The notes below the pieces were generated by a model. It was not told the DNA's origin. It was given only the letters and a program-made list of their open reading frames with translations, and did no database searches. 64,000 nt of DNA from JAGXKT01 sp964531695 (GTDB lineage: Bacteria > Planctomycetota > Phycisphaerae > SM23-33): the NCBI GenBank assembly GCA_964531695.1, contig CAZHEH010000001.1, positions 248,001-312,000 on the forward strand, in the 5' to 3' direction. Positions 1-13,600 of this stretch are shown one piece after another; positions within the stretch are counted from its first letter, which is position 1, and each line of letters starts with the position of its first letter. The translations under genes and the position numbers were made by a program.

Positions 1-472
1 CCGAGCGGACCAACTTGCCGCCCTGGCCCGGGTTCAATTCCACGTTGTGGATGTCCATGCCGCCCGGGATCCGCCGCAGCGGAAGCGCGTTGCCCACGCG
101 CGGCTCGGCGTCGGGGCCCGAGTAGAGCTTCTGGCCGATCTTCAGCCCGGCGGGGGCGAGGATGTAGCGCATCTCGCCGTCCTCGTACTGGACCAGCGCA
201 ATGTTGCAGGAGCGGTTCGGGTCGCGCTCGATCGTCTTGACCTCGCACGGCTGGTCGTCACGGTCGCGACGGAAGTCGATCACGCGGTACTTGCGCTTGT
301 GCCCGCCGCCGCGGTGACGCGCGGTGATCTTGCCGCTGTGGTTCCGTCCGCCCTTCTTCTTGATCGGGCGGAGCAGCGACTTGGCCGGCTGCGTCTCCGT
401 GACCTCCTCGCGCTGGATGACGGAGCTGTTCCGCCGTCCCGCCGAGGTTCGCTTGTATGTCTTGATCGCCAT
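1..472 (-). CDS. rplB: 50S ribosomal protein L2, 5' part (runs off the left edge)
   Basis: Large-subunit protein uL2, which binds 23S rRNA near the peptidyl transferase centre and helps subunits join. The first 157 codons are in the window; the C-terminal part, with the conserved peptidyl-transferase histidine, lies outside. The start reads MAIKTYKRTSAGRRNSSV, and the N-terminal RNA-binding region shows the familiar KITARHRGGGHKRKYRVIDF stretch. ATG at 472 follows rplW by 27 bp, as in the standard S10 operon order S10-L3-L4-L23-L2. No frameshift is seen in the part present. Confidence 0.97.
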   Translation of the reverse strand, partial: MAIKTYKRTSAGRRNSSVIQREEVTETQPAKSLLRPIKKKGGRNHSGKITARHRGGGHKRKYRVIDFRRDRDDQPCEVKTIERDPNRSCNIALVQYEDGEMRYILAPAGLKIGQKLYSGPDAEPRVGNALPLRRIPGGMDIHNVELNPGQGGKLVRS

Positions 473-499
473 CGACTGCGCCTCGTCCGGTGCTGCGTC

Positions 500-784
500 C
501 TAGAACAGGTCAATCCGGTCGTCCGGGTCCAGGATCACGACGGCCTTCTTCCAATGGCTCGTCGTGCCCCACTTCAGGCCGGTCCGGCGCGGCTTGCCCT
601 TCCGGTTGGCCGTGCGCACCTTCATGACCTTCACGTCGTAGATCTTCTCGACCGCCTGCTTGATCTGGGCCTTGTTCGCCTTCGGATGCACCTCGAAGGC
701 GTAGGCGTTGGCCGTCTCGGCCTGCCAGGTGCCCTTTTCCGTTACGAGCGGGCGGACGACGATGTCGTAGATTTCGTCTCTCAC
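500..784 (-). CDS. rplW: 50S ribosomal protein L23
   Basis: uL23 sits at the exit of the ribosomal peptide tunnel and is the docking site for trigger factor and SRP. It has 94 residues, a normal length, with the typical DIVVRPLVTEKGT start and an RKGKPRRTGLKWGTTSHWKK RNA-binding segment. The start is GTG at 784, overlapping the rplD stop in a 4-base GTGA junction, so the two are probably translationally coupled. Confidence 0.96.
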   Translation of the reverse strand: MRDEIYDIVVRPLVTEKGTWQAETANAYAFEVHPKANKAQIKQAVEKIYDVKVMKVRTANRKGKPRRTGLKWGTTSHWKKAVVILDPDDRIDLF

Positions 785-1449
785 GCCTCGGCCTCCTCCG
801 CCACCGCGGCCGGGACTGCGGCCCGCTGGGCCTCACCGCGAATCAGGGCGTCCATCGCCGCGCGGGTCACCAGCATCTTGCGTCGCGTGGCGACCTCGTA
901 GGCGTTCAGCTCCGCGGCGATCCGCACCGTCAGCGACGGGATGTTGCGGGAGCTGAGGTAGGTGTTCATGTCACGATCCGCGACGGCGAGCAGGCAGGAG
1001 CGCTCGATGCCGAGGTTGTCGAGGATCGCGGCGAGCTGCTTGGTCTTGGGAGCGTCCATCCGCACTTCCTCGATGACCAGCACGTCGCCGCCGAGCATCT
1101 TGGCCAGCAGGGCCGAGTTGAGCGCCGCCCGGCGCATCTTGCGGGGGAGCTTCTTGCCCAGGTCGCGCGATCGCTTGGCGAACGCGACACCGCCGCCGCG
1201 GAGGAGATTCGTGCGAATCGTGCCGCGGCGGGCCCGGCCGGTGCCCTTCTGGCGGAACAGCTTCTGGCTCGATCCGCGCACCAGGCCGCGCGACTTCGTG
1301 GCGGCGGTGCCGCGGCGCCGGTTCGCCTGGTAGGCGACGATCGCCTGCTTCAGCAGCGGCGCGTTGACCGTGCCGCCGAAGGCGGCCTCATCGACCTGCA
1401 TCGTGTCGGTCTGCTCGCCGCTCGTGTTGTATACGGGAACTTCCAGCAT
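781..1449 (-). CDS. rplD: 50S ribosomal protein L4
   Basis: uL4 has a globular domain and an extended loop that lines the exit tunnel; in E. coli it also represses its own operon. The 222-residue product has the conserved loop at about residues 43-85 (KSRGLVRGSSQKLFRQKGTG, then RARRGTIRTNLLRGGGVAF). The C-terminus is a short Ala/Glu-rich tail. ATG is at 1449, 21 bp after rplC. It lies in the S10 operon between L3 and L23. Confidence 0.97.
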   Translation of the reverse strand: MLEVPVYNTSGEQTDTMQVDEAAFGGTVNAPLLKQAIVAYQANRRRGTAATKSRGLVRGSSQKLFRQKGTGRARRGTIRTNLLRGGGVAFAKRSRDLGKKLPRKMRRAALNSALLAKMLGGDVLVIEEVRMDAPKTKQLAAILDNLGIERSCLLAVADRDMNTYLSSRNIPSLTVRIAAELNAYEVATRRKMLVTRAAMDALIRGEAQRAAVPAAVAEEAEA

Positions 1450-1470
1450 CGTGTTTTGCGCCCCGGCCGG

Positions 1471-2127
1471 CTACGTCGCGACCTTCGCCGTCTTGGAGAC
1501 ACGCACCAGCACCGGGGATTCGTTGGCCCCCGGCACGGAGCCCTTGATGAGCAACAGGTTGTTTTCCTTGTCCACGCGGACCAGGTGGTGGTTGCGGCTC
1601 GTGCAGCGCTCGGAGCCCATGTGCCCGGCCATGCGCTTGCCCTTCTTCAGCTTCGGGCCCGTGCCCGCGTTCGACGCGTGCGACGCAATGGAGCCCGGCG
1701 CCCGGTGTACCCGCTTGACGCCGTGCGAGGCGCGCTGCCCGCGGAAGTTGTGCCGCTTCATGCCGCCGGCAAAACCCTTGCCCTTGCTGGTGCCGATCAC
1801 GTCCACGGCCGAGACGCCGTCGAACAACTCCACGGTCAGCCGCTGTCCGACCTCGAGCTCCACCGGCTCCTCCAGGCGCACCTCGCGAACGAGGCGCTTC
1901 GGCCCGACGCCCGCGCGGGCGGCGTGCCCGATCTGCGGCCGCGTGGCCCGGTGCGGCTTGACGTCCTCGAAGCCGATCTGCACCGCGTCGTAGCCGTCCG
2001 TTTCGACCGTCTTGACCTGGAGCACGTCGCATGGGCCCGCCTGCACGACGGTCACGGGCAGGAGGTTGCCTGCCTCGTCGTACACCTGCGTCATGCCGAT
2101 CTTTCTTCCCAGCAGCGTGCCAAGCAT
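1471..2127 (-). CDS. rplC: 50S ribosomal protein L3
   Basis: uL3 is an early-assembling 23S rRNA-binding protein whose central loop approaches the peptidyl transferase centre. It has 218 residues, begins MLGTLLGRKIGMTQVYDEAG and contains the conserved GTSKGKGFAGGMKRHNFRG and GPKLKKGKRMAGHMG segments. ATG at 2127 is 10 bp past the rpsJ stop, consistent with one transcript. Confidence 0.97.
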   Translation of the reverse strand: MLGTLLGRKIGMTQVYDEAGNLLPVTVVQAGPCDVLQVKTVETDGYDAVQIGFEDVKPHRATRPQIGHAARAGVGPKRLVREVRLEEPVELEVGQRLTVELFDGVSAVDVIGTSKGKGFAGGMKRHNFRGQRASHGVKRVHRAPGSIASHASNAGTGPKLKKGKRMAGHMGSERCTSRNHHLVRVDKENNLLLIKGSVPGANESPVLVRVSKTAKVAT

Positions 2128-2137
2128 TGGTCGGGTC

Positions 2138-2446
2138 CTAGGCCTTGATCTTGATGAACACGCCGGCGGGCACGACCAGGCGGTTCAACGCCTCGATCGT
2201 TCGCACCGTCGGCTCGTGAATGTCGATGATTCGCTTGTGCGTCCGCATCTCGAACTGCTCGCGCGCCTTCTTGTCCACGTGCGGCCCGCGGAGAACGGTG
2301 TACTTCTCCACCCGCGTCGGCAGCGGGATCGGCCCGCAGACCCGCGCGCCGGTCCGCTCGGCGTGGTCCACGATCTCCCGGGCCGAGCCATCCAGCGACC
2401 GGTGGTCGTAGGCCTCCATACGAATACGTATCTTGTCATGCGCCAT
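2138..2446 (-). CDS. rpsJ: 30S ribosomal protein S10
   Basis: uS10 is a 30S head protein and, as NusE, partners NusB and NusG in antitermination. It has 102 residues, the usual length, with IRIRMEAYDHRSLDGSA at the N-terminus and the conserved loop GPIPLPTRVEKYTVLRGPHV. It is the first gene of the S10-type cluster. The 125-bp gap behind fusA (2447-2571) contains an A/T-rich stretch but no clear promoter that I could fix. Confidence 0.97.
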   Translation of the reverse strand: MAHDKIRIRMEAYDHRSLDGSAREIVDHAERTGARVCGPIPLPTRVEKYTVLRGPHVDKKAREQFEMRTHKRIIDIHEPTVRTIEALNRLVVPAGVFIKIKA

Positions 2447-2571
2447 GAAGTAATCTCCGGCCGCGCCGCGGAGGTATGATAACGCCAGCGCGAAATGCAG
2501 AGTTATTCAAAGATACGGATTTCCGCATCGCTGTCAACGGCTTGGCACGCTTTTTTTCACGCTTTTCCCGC

Positions 2572-4650
2572 TCATACATGGCGCAGGATCTCCTCGGCCA
2601 CCTGAGACGGGGCGGGGGCGTACTTGCACGGCTCCATTGTGCCCGTCGCGCGCCCTTGCGTGATGGACCGGAGCTGAGTCGTGTACCCGAACATCTCCGC
2701 CAGGGGAACTTCCGCGGTCAGCGACCGGAAGCGACCCCGGTTCTCCATGTGCTTGATCTCCGCCCGTCGCGCGTTCAGGTCGGCCGTGACCGCCCCGAGG
2801 TAGTCCTCCGGCGTCATCACGCGGACCCGCATGAGCGGCTCCAGGAAGACCGGATCCGCCCGCTTGCACGCCTCGGCGAACGCCAGGGCACCGGCTTGCT
2901 GGAAGGCGATGTCCGAACTGTCCACCGGATGGTGTTTGCCGTCCACCGCCGCCGCCTTGACGTTCAGCATCGGGAAGCCCGCCAGCGGCCCGGAGCCGGC
3001 CGCGTCCTTGACGCCCTGCTCCACCGAACGCATGAATTCCTTGGGAATCACGCCGCCCTTGGTCTCGTCCGCGAAGACGATGTGCTCCTCGCCCTCTTCC
3101 GGCACATGGGGCTCGACGCGAAGCTGCACCACGCCGAACTGCCCGCGCCCGCCGGTCTGGCGGACGAAGCGCCCCTCCGCCTCGGCCGTTCCGCGGATCG
3201 TCTCCTTGTACGCCACGCGCGGGCGCCCCACCCGGACGTCCAGGCCCAGGTCGCGCACCAGCTTGTTCTGGATGATCTCCAGGTGCAGCTCCCCCATGCC
3301 CGAGATAACGGTCTGGCCCGTCTCCTCGTCGAAGGCGGCCCCGAAGCTCGGATCCTCGCGCCGAAGCACGTCCAGGGCCTCGGCGAGGCGCTGCTTGTCC
3401 GCATTCGTCCGCGGCTCGATCGACATGCTGATGACCGGGTCCGGGAACTGCACCGTCTCCAGCAGGACCGGGTCGTGCGGATCGCAGAGCGTGTCGCCGG
3501 TCAAGCTGTTCTTCAGCCCGACCACGGCCGCGATCTCCCCCGCCGACAGCTCCTGCAGGGCGGTCCGGTCCTTGGCGTGCATCTGCCAGATCCGGTTGAC
3601 CACCTCCTTCTTGTCCTGCGTGCTGTTCAGCAGGCGGGTGCCGGTGGTCAGCCGGCCGGAGTAGACGCGCACGTAGCTCAGGTCGCCGTGCTGATCCGAA
3701 GTGATCTTGAACACCAGCGCTGCGAGCGGGCCGTCCCTGTCGGCCGGGCGGTCGATGATCTCCTCGCTTCGCTTGCCGATGCCCCGGCCCCGCACCGGCG
3801 GCACCTCGACCGGACTCGGCAGGTAGTCCACCACGGCGTCCAGCAGCGGTCGCACGCCGATGTGGTTCAGCGCCGAGCCGCACAGCACCGGATGCAGCGT
3901 GCCGGCCAGCGTGCCCTTGCGGATCGCGGCACGAATCTCGTCCTCGCCGACCGGCTCGTCGTGGAGGTACTTGTCCATCAGTGCGTCGTCCTGCTCGGCC
4001 GCCCGTTCGAGCAGGTCGTGCCGCAGGATCTCCACCTGGTCGTGATACGCCTCGGGCACGGGCTCCTCGCGCATGTCCGTGGCGATCTCGGCCGGGTCGT
4101 AGTAGATCGCGACGTTGCGGATCAGGTCGATCTGACCGACGAAATCCTCGCCGGCGCCCATCGGGTACTGGAGAACGACCGGGTGGGCCCCGAGCCGACC
4201 GCGAATCTCGTCCACCGCTATCTCAAAGTCCGCGCCGGAGCGGTCCATCTTGTTCACGAAGCACAGCCGCGGCACGCGGTATCGCTCCGCCTGATGCCAG
4301 ACGGTCTCGCTCTGGGCCTCCACGCCGCCGACGGCGCAGAAGACCGCCACCGCGCCGTCGAGCACCCGCAGCGACCGCTCGACCTCCGCCGTGAAGTCCA
4401 CGTGACCCGGCGTGTCGATCAGGTTGATGCCGTGCTTGCGCCACTCCAGCGTCGTGGCGGCAGACGTGATGGTTATGCCGCGCTCCTGCTCCTCAGCGAG
4501 GTAGTCCATCACGGCCGTGCCGTCGTGCACCTCGCCGATCTTGTACGTCCGTCCCGCGAAGTAGAGGATTCGCTCGGTAACGGTCGTCTTGCCGGCATCG
4601 ATGTGGGCCATGATGCCGATGTTGCGGATTGTCCTGAGGTCCTTGGCCAT
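2572..4650 (-). CDS. fusA: Elongation factor G
   Basis: Translocation GTPase of the ribosome; it also acts in recycling with RRF. It has 692 residues, the normal size. G1 is AHIDAGKT (residues 15-22), the switch region reads RGITITSAATT, G3 is DTPGH and G4 is NKMD, followed by domains II-V of standard order. The start reads MAKDLRTIRNIGIMAHI with ATG at 4650. It follows rpsG after an unusually long 323-bp gap rich in inverted repeats (see 4651-4973). No obvious loss of catalytic residues. Confidence 0.97.
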   Translation of the reverse strand: MAKDLRTIRNIGIMAHIDAGKTTVTERILYFAGRTYKIGEVHDGTAVMDYLAEEQERGITITSAATTLEWRKHGINLIDTPGHVDFTAEVERSLRVLDGAVAVFCAVGGVEAQSETVWHQAERYRVPRLCFVNKMDRSGADFEIAVDEIRGRLGAHPVVLQYPMGAGEDFVGQIDLIRNVAIYYDPAEIATDMREEPVPEAYHDQVEILRHDLLERAAEQDDALMDKYLHDEPVGEDEIRAAIRKGTLAGTLHPVLCGSALNHIGVRPLLDAVVDYLPSPVEVPPVRGRGIGKRSEEIIDRPADRDGPLAALVFKITSDQHGDLSYVRVYSGRLTTGTRLLNSTQDKKEVVNRIWQMHAKDRTALQELSAGEIAAVVGLKNSLTGDTLCDPHDPVLLETVQFPDPVISMSIEPRTNADKQRLAEALDVLRREDPSFGAAFDEETGQTVISGMGELHLEIIQNKLVRDLGLDVRVGRPRVAYKETIRGTAEAEGRFVRQTGGRGQFGVVQLRVEPHVPEEGEEHIVFADETKGGVIPKEFMRSVEQGVKDAAGSGPLAGFPMLNVKAAAVDGKHHPVDSSDIAFQQAGALAFAEACKRADPVFLEPLMRVRVMTPEDYLGAVTADLNARRAEIKHMENRGRFRSLTAEVPLAEMFGYTTQLRSITQGRATGTMEPCKYAPAPSQVAEEILRHV

Positions 4651-4973
4651 ACTTCAGTCGCGCCCATGGTGAGGATACGCACATCCCGGACGCGGCGCGG
4701 AGGCGCGCTGTCGTCGAGGGGAGGATATACCCGCCCGCGAGCTGGGAACCCGCGAGCACCGGCCTTGGTCCCGTCGGGACAGGCCGGCCCGGTTGTCTTA
4801 TCTCAAGCGCCCTTCGGGCTTCTCTGAGTCCCGGCAGGTCCGCAGGCGGCGTCACCCGCCGGGATCGTCCCGCGTGGGACGATTCAACCATCACCGCTTG
4901 GAGACCGTCTGGGGTCTCGTATCGGCCAGCGATGTGGCCACGTTGTCTACGTCCACGTCTACGCCGGAACCGC
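4651..4973 (-). promoter_or_regulatory. fusA leader / rpsG-fusA intergenic region with four inverted repeats
   Basis: This 323-bp stretch has no gene. It holds four inverted repeats: a stem of GGCCT/AGGCC and GTCCC/GGGAC at 4761-4785; a GCCC-TTC-GGGC stem at 4809-4819, flanked by A/T pairs, that resembles a terminator stem without a strong T-run; an 8-bp perfect stem with loop GCGT at 4864-4883; and a 6-bp perfect stem at 4901-4918. In E. coli S7 regulates the str operon at the S12-S7 junction; a comparable RNA role here is only an inference. Confidence 0.4.
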
Positions 4974-5450
4974 CTACCAGGCAAAGTGCGCGAAGGCCTT
5001 GTTCGCCTCGGCCATCCGGTGCACGTTCTCCCGGGTCTGCATGGCGCTGCCCTCGCCGTTGTAGGCGGCCATCAGTTCCTGGGCCAGCCGGACCGGCGTG
5101 GGCTTGCCCTGGCGGTTCCGCACCGCCTCGCGAAGCCATCGGATCGCCAGCGAGAGCTGCCGCTTCTGGCTCACCTGCCGCGGCACCTGGTAGTTGGCGC
5201 CGCCGACCCGCTTCGACCGGACTTCGATGAGCGGCTTGACGTTGTCCACCGCCTTCTCGAAAACCTCGATCGGCGGCACATCCTTGATCTTCTCGCCGAT
5301 GATGTCCAGGGCGTCGTAGAACACGCGCTGCATCACCGCCTTCTTGCCGTCGACCATGAAGCAGTTGATGAACTTCGCGGCCAACTTGCTGTTGTGCCGC
5401 GGGTCCGGGCGGAACTGCTTCTGCGATGCCGTAAATCTCTTGTATCCCAT
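4974..5450 (-). CDS. rpsG: 30S ribosomal protein S7
   Basis: uS7 nucleates assembly of the 30S head and contacts E-site tRNA. It has 158 residues; the start MGYKRFTASQKQFRPDP replaces the more usual MPRRR start but is followed by the normal core (KFINCFMVDGKKAVMQRVFY, then the GGANYQVP loop). ATG is at 5450. It follows rpsL with a 118-bp gap containing a 6-bp stem (CTCGGC/GCCGAG) on the minus strand. Confidence 0.96.
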   Translation of the reverse strand: MGYKRFTASQKQFRPDPRHNSKLAAKFINCFMVDGKKAVMQRVFYDALDIIGEKIKDVPPIEVFEKAVDNVKPLIEVRSKRVGGANYQVPRQVSQKRQLSLAIRWLREAVRNRQGKPTPVRLAQELMAAYNGEGSAMQTRENVHRMAEANKAFAHFAW

Positions 5451-5568
5451 CGTTTGGCTCTCAGCGTTTCCTGGCGGCCTCGGAGCGGCGCTCCTCGCCG
5501 TTGTTTATCGTCTCACCAGTACTCTCGGCCCGCGCCGAGCGTGAGTCACTTCCTCGTTTCAACCGGTG

Positions 5569-5940
5569 CTACTTCGGCCGCTTCGCCCCGTAGCAACTGC
5601 GGCTTTGGCGGCGGGCCTCCACGCCCAGGGCGTCCAGCGTGCCCCGGACGATGTGGTACCGAACGCCCGGCAGGTCCCGCACCCGGCCGCCCCGCACGAG
5701 CACAATGCTGTGCTCCTGGAGGTTATGGTCGATGCCCGGGATGTACGCGGTGACCTCCTTGCCGTTGCTCAGCCGCACGCGGGCCACCTTCCGCAGCGCG
5801 GAATTCGGCTTCTTGGGCGTCACGGCCTTGACGGAAAGGCACACGCCCCGCTTCTGCGGGCATTCCTCCAGGGCGACGTTCTTCTTCTTCGCCCGGACCT
5901 TCTTGCGGCCCTTACGCACCAGTTGGTTGATTGTCGGCAT
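5569..5940 (-). CDS. rpsL: 30S ribosomal protein S12
   Basis: uS12 lies at the decoding centre and controls accuracy. It has 123 residues with the conserved TPKKPNSALRK and GGRVRDLPGVRYH motifs. The second motif carries Arg88 where E. coli has Lys88 (Lys87 in mature numbering). Lys-to-Arg at this place is an established streptomycin-resistance change in several bacteria, so intrinsic resistance is plausible; Lys43, the other classical site, is unchanged. It is the first gene of the rpsL-rpsG-fusA group, 73 bp downstream of rpoC. Confidence 0.97.
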   Translation of the reverse strand: MPTINQLVRKGRKKVRAKKKNVALEECPQKRGVCLSVKAVTPKKPNSALRKVARVRLSNGKEVTAYIPGIDHNLQEHSIVLVRGGRVRDLPGVRYHIVRGTLDALGVEARRQSRSCYGAKRPK

Positions 5941-6013
5941 ATTCGTCCTCGTTGCGCCGCACGCACCCCGGCGGCGCCGTTCGTTCGTTCATCAGCCAGT
6001 CCGGCCCCGAACC

Positions 6014-10333
<4,320 letters not shown>

Positions 10334-10358
10334 CGCTTCGCTCCGCTACGCGAGAATT

Positions 10359-10684
10359 CCGAATGAGGAAGCGCGAATGACGAACCAAGCCCGAAGCCCG
10401 AACCACGGCGTCCGTCGCCCTTCGCCTGCGCTCGTCATTTTCCGCCTTGTCCTCGTCACGGCTCCGTCAATCATCCTGCTTGCCGCATCCGCGGAAGATC
10501 CTCGAGAAGATCAGATTCAGTTCCGTGGCCTCACGCCAAAGACGCCTGGCATCCGGGGCAAGCCCCGCCCATCGCATCCGTCGCTGATGCCTCGTCCGTG
10601 CCCATTCCAGACTCGCCCCGCCGACACGCCGCCTTCGTTATTCGGGGTTCGTCATTGTTTCATCATTCGCGCTTCGTCATTCGG
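10359..10684. repeat. Long inverted repeat filling the rpoB-rpoC gap (MITE-like or giant hairpin)
   Basis: The arm at 10359-10388 and the reverse complement of 10655-10684 match at 27 of 30 positions. The arms are built of GAATGACGAA-like mini-units; the right arm continues inward with further TTCGTCATTCG-like units (about 10634-10654). The right arm ends 3 bp before the rpoB stop codon and the left arm ends 26 bp before the rpoC start, so the roughly 326-bp element fills nearly the whole gap of 10334-10687. I see no coding sequence inside. It could be a non-autonomous mobile element, an RNA hairpin in the rpoBC transcript, or both. Confidence 0.7.
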
Positions 10685-10687
10685 CGT

Positions 10688-13600
10688 TCAGATCAACCGC
10701 TTCTTCTCAAGCTGAATATTCAGCCCCAGCCCGCGCAGCTCATTGCACAGCACGTCGAAGCTCACGGGCGTGCCGGCCTCGAGGGTGTTGGTTCCCTTGA
10801 CCATCGACTCGTAGATCTTCGTCCGGCCTTCCACGTCGTCGCTCTTGACCGTCAGGAGCTCCTGCAGCGTGTAGCTCGCGCCGTAGGCCTCCAGGCCCCA
10901 GACCTCCATCTCGCCGAAGCGCTGCCCGCCCGTGCGGGCCTTGCCGCCCAGGGGCTGCTGCGTGATCAGCGAGTACGGGCCCGTCGCCCGGGCGTGGATC
11001 TTCTCGTCCACCAGGTGGTGGAGCTTGTTCATGTAGATGTAGCCGACGGTGACCTTCTGCTCCAGCGGCTCGCCCGTCCGGCCGTCGTAGAGCGTGATCT
11101 TGCCGTCCTCGGGCATCTCCACGAGCAGCTCGCGGGTCTCGCCCGCCTCCTGCAGGGCCCCGAGATCTTCGCACCGCGTTCGCACGTACTCGTTGGCCTC
11201 GCGGACGCAGTCGGAGATTTCCTCCTCCTTGGCGCCGTCGAAGACCGGCGTGATGGCCTTGAAGCCCAGCACGGCCGCGGCCCAGCCCAGGTGCGTCTCG
11301 AGGATCTGCCCGAGGTTCATGCGGCCGGGCACGCCCAGGGGGTTCAGCACGATGTCGATCGGCGTGCCGTCCGGCAGGAAGGGCATGTCTTCCTCGGGCA
11401 GGATGCGCCCGATGACGCCCTTGTTGCCGTGGCGCCCGGCCATCTTGTCGCCGACGCCCAGCGTCCGCTTCGTGGCGACGGTGACCTTGACCATCTCCAG
11501 CACGCCGCTGGGCAGCTCGTCGCCGCGCCTCATGTGCTCGAGCTTGCGATCGCGCTCGGCCTTGAGCTCGTCGATGCGGGGCCAGTACTTCTCGCGAAGC
11601 CCTTCGGCCTGCTTCTTGGCCGCGTCGCTCTTGGCCTTGATCCACTTCGGGTTGAAGTTCTCGATCTGCTCGAGCAGAACCTCGGGGATATCGCTCTGCC
11701 CGACCTTCTGGCGGGTGGACGGGTCGACCATGGCCGTGCCGAGGACCTCGTTGATCTCCTCGCACATCTGGCGGAACACGTCGCAGATGCGGGAGTCCAT
11801 CCTCTGGGTGTACTCGTCCATCTCGCGTTTGAGCTGCTTCTTCTGCTGGTCCGTCATGTGCGACCGGCGGCTGAAGCGCTTCGTCTGGACGACGACGCCC
11901 TCCTCGCCGGCGGGCAGCTCGAGCGAGTCGTTCTTCACGTCCTCGCCGGCCCGCCCGAAGATCGCGTGCAGCAGCTTCTCCTCGGGAGTCAGCTCGCTCT
12001 TGGACTTCGGCGAGACCTTGCCGCAGAGAATGTCGCCCGGCTCGACGCGCGTGCCGATGCGGACGATGCCGTTCTCGTCCAGGTTCGCCAGGGCCCGTTC
12101 CGAGACATTCGGGATGTCGCGGGTGAACTCCTCCCGCCCGAGCTTCGTCTCGCGAACCTCGACCTCGTATTCCTCCATGTGGACGGAGGTAAACGCGTCG
12201 GTCTTGACCATGCGCTCCGAGATCAGGATGGCATCCTCGAAGTTGTACCCGTCGAACGGCATGAACGCGCAGAGCACGTTCCGCCCGAGCGCCAGCTCAC
12301 CCTTGCAGCAGCCGGGTCCGTCGGCGAGGATCTCGCCCTTTTTGACCCGTTGGCCCTCGACCACCACGGGCTTCTGGTTCAGGCAGGCCCGCTCGTTGAG
12401 TTTCTGGAACTTGTCCAGCTCGTATTCGTCCGAGTCGTCGATGACGATGCGGCCCCCGTCGACGAACGTCACGGTTCCGGCCTTGCGGGCCCGGACGACC
12501 ATGCCGGAGTTCTGCGCCACGGACCGCTCCATGCCGGTCGCGACAAGGGGCGGCTCGGTGTTGACCAGCGGCACCGCCTGGCGCTGCATGTTCGAGCCCA
12601 TGAGGGCGCGGTTCGCGTCGTCGTGCTCCAGGAAGGGGATCAGCGCCGCGGAGATGCCGACCGTCTGCTTCGGCGAGATATCGAGGCAGTCCACGTCGTC
12701 GCCGCCGACCATGCTCAGCTCGCCGCTGACGCGCGCCAGGACGTGCTCCTCGGGGATGCCGAAGCCCCCCTTGTCGTCCTTCTCGACCACGTCCGGCGGA
12801 GCCAGCACCGTCTCCATCTCCTCGTCCGCCCGCAAGTAGACGATCTTGTCGGTGACTTTGCTCTTCTCGACCTTGCGGTACGGCGTGGTCAGGAAGCCGT
12901 ACTCGTCCACACCGGCGTAGATGCTCAGCGAAGAGATCAGGCCGATGTTGTTGCCCTCGGGCGTCTCGATCGGGCAGATTCGCCCGTAGTGGCTGATGTG
13001 CACGTCGCGGACCTCGAAGCCCGCGCGCTTCCGGTTCAGCCCGCCCGGCCCGAGCGCCGAGAGCCGCCGCTCGTGCGTAAGCTGGGCCAGCGGGTTCTGC
13101 TGGTCCACCACCTGGCTGAGTTCGCCGCGCCCGAAGAAATAGTCGATGCTCGAGCTGATGCTCTTGGAGTTGACCAGCTCGGCGATCTTGGTCAGCTCGG
13201 ACATGTCCTTCAAGCTCATCCGCTCCTGGACGGTGCGGCGCAGCTTGAGGAAGCCCTTGCGCATCTCCTCCATGCCCAGCTCGTCGATGGTCCGCAGCCG
13301 CCGGTTGCCGAGGTGGTCGATGTCGTCCACCGTGCCCTCGCCCGCACGCAGCCGCATGACGTACTTGAGCGTGTGGAGGAAATCGCCCGGACGGAGGGTC
13401 ATCTCGTCCTCGGGGATGTCCTGGTGGAACTTGCGATTCAGGCGGAAACGCCCGACCTTGCCGAGGCGGTAGCGGTTCTCGTCGTAGAACTTCTCGGCGA
13501 AGAGCGTCTTGGCCTTCTCGAGCTGCGGCGGGTTGCCCGGACGCAGCCGGATGTACATCCGCAGCAGCGCGTTCTCGTGGTCGGTGGCCTGGTCCTCGGC

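Noticed and set aside
4390..4410. CACGTG-containing sequences in fusA, tuf and elsewhere as extra parS sites
   Set aside because: They lack the flanking palindromic arms TGTTC/GAACA and lie in coding sequence.
2476..4827. Open frame of 783 codons opposite fusA
   Set aside because: Shadow frame; no start signal and no domain.
10634..10684. Remnant of a coding gene between rpoB and rpoC
   Set aside because: Short frames only, and the sequence is made of repeated TTCGTCATTCG-like units.
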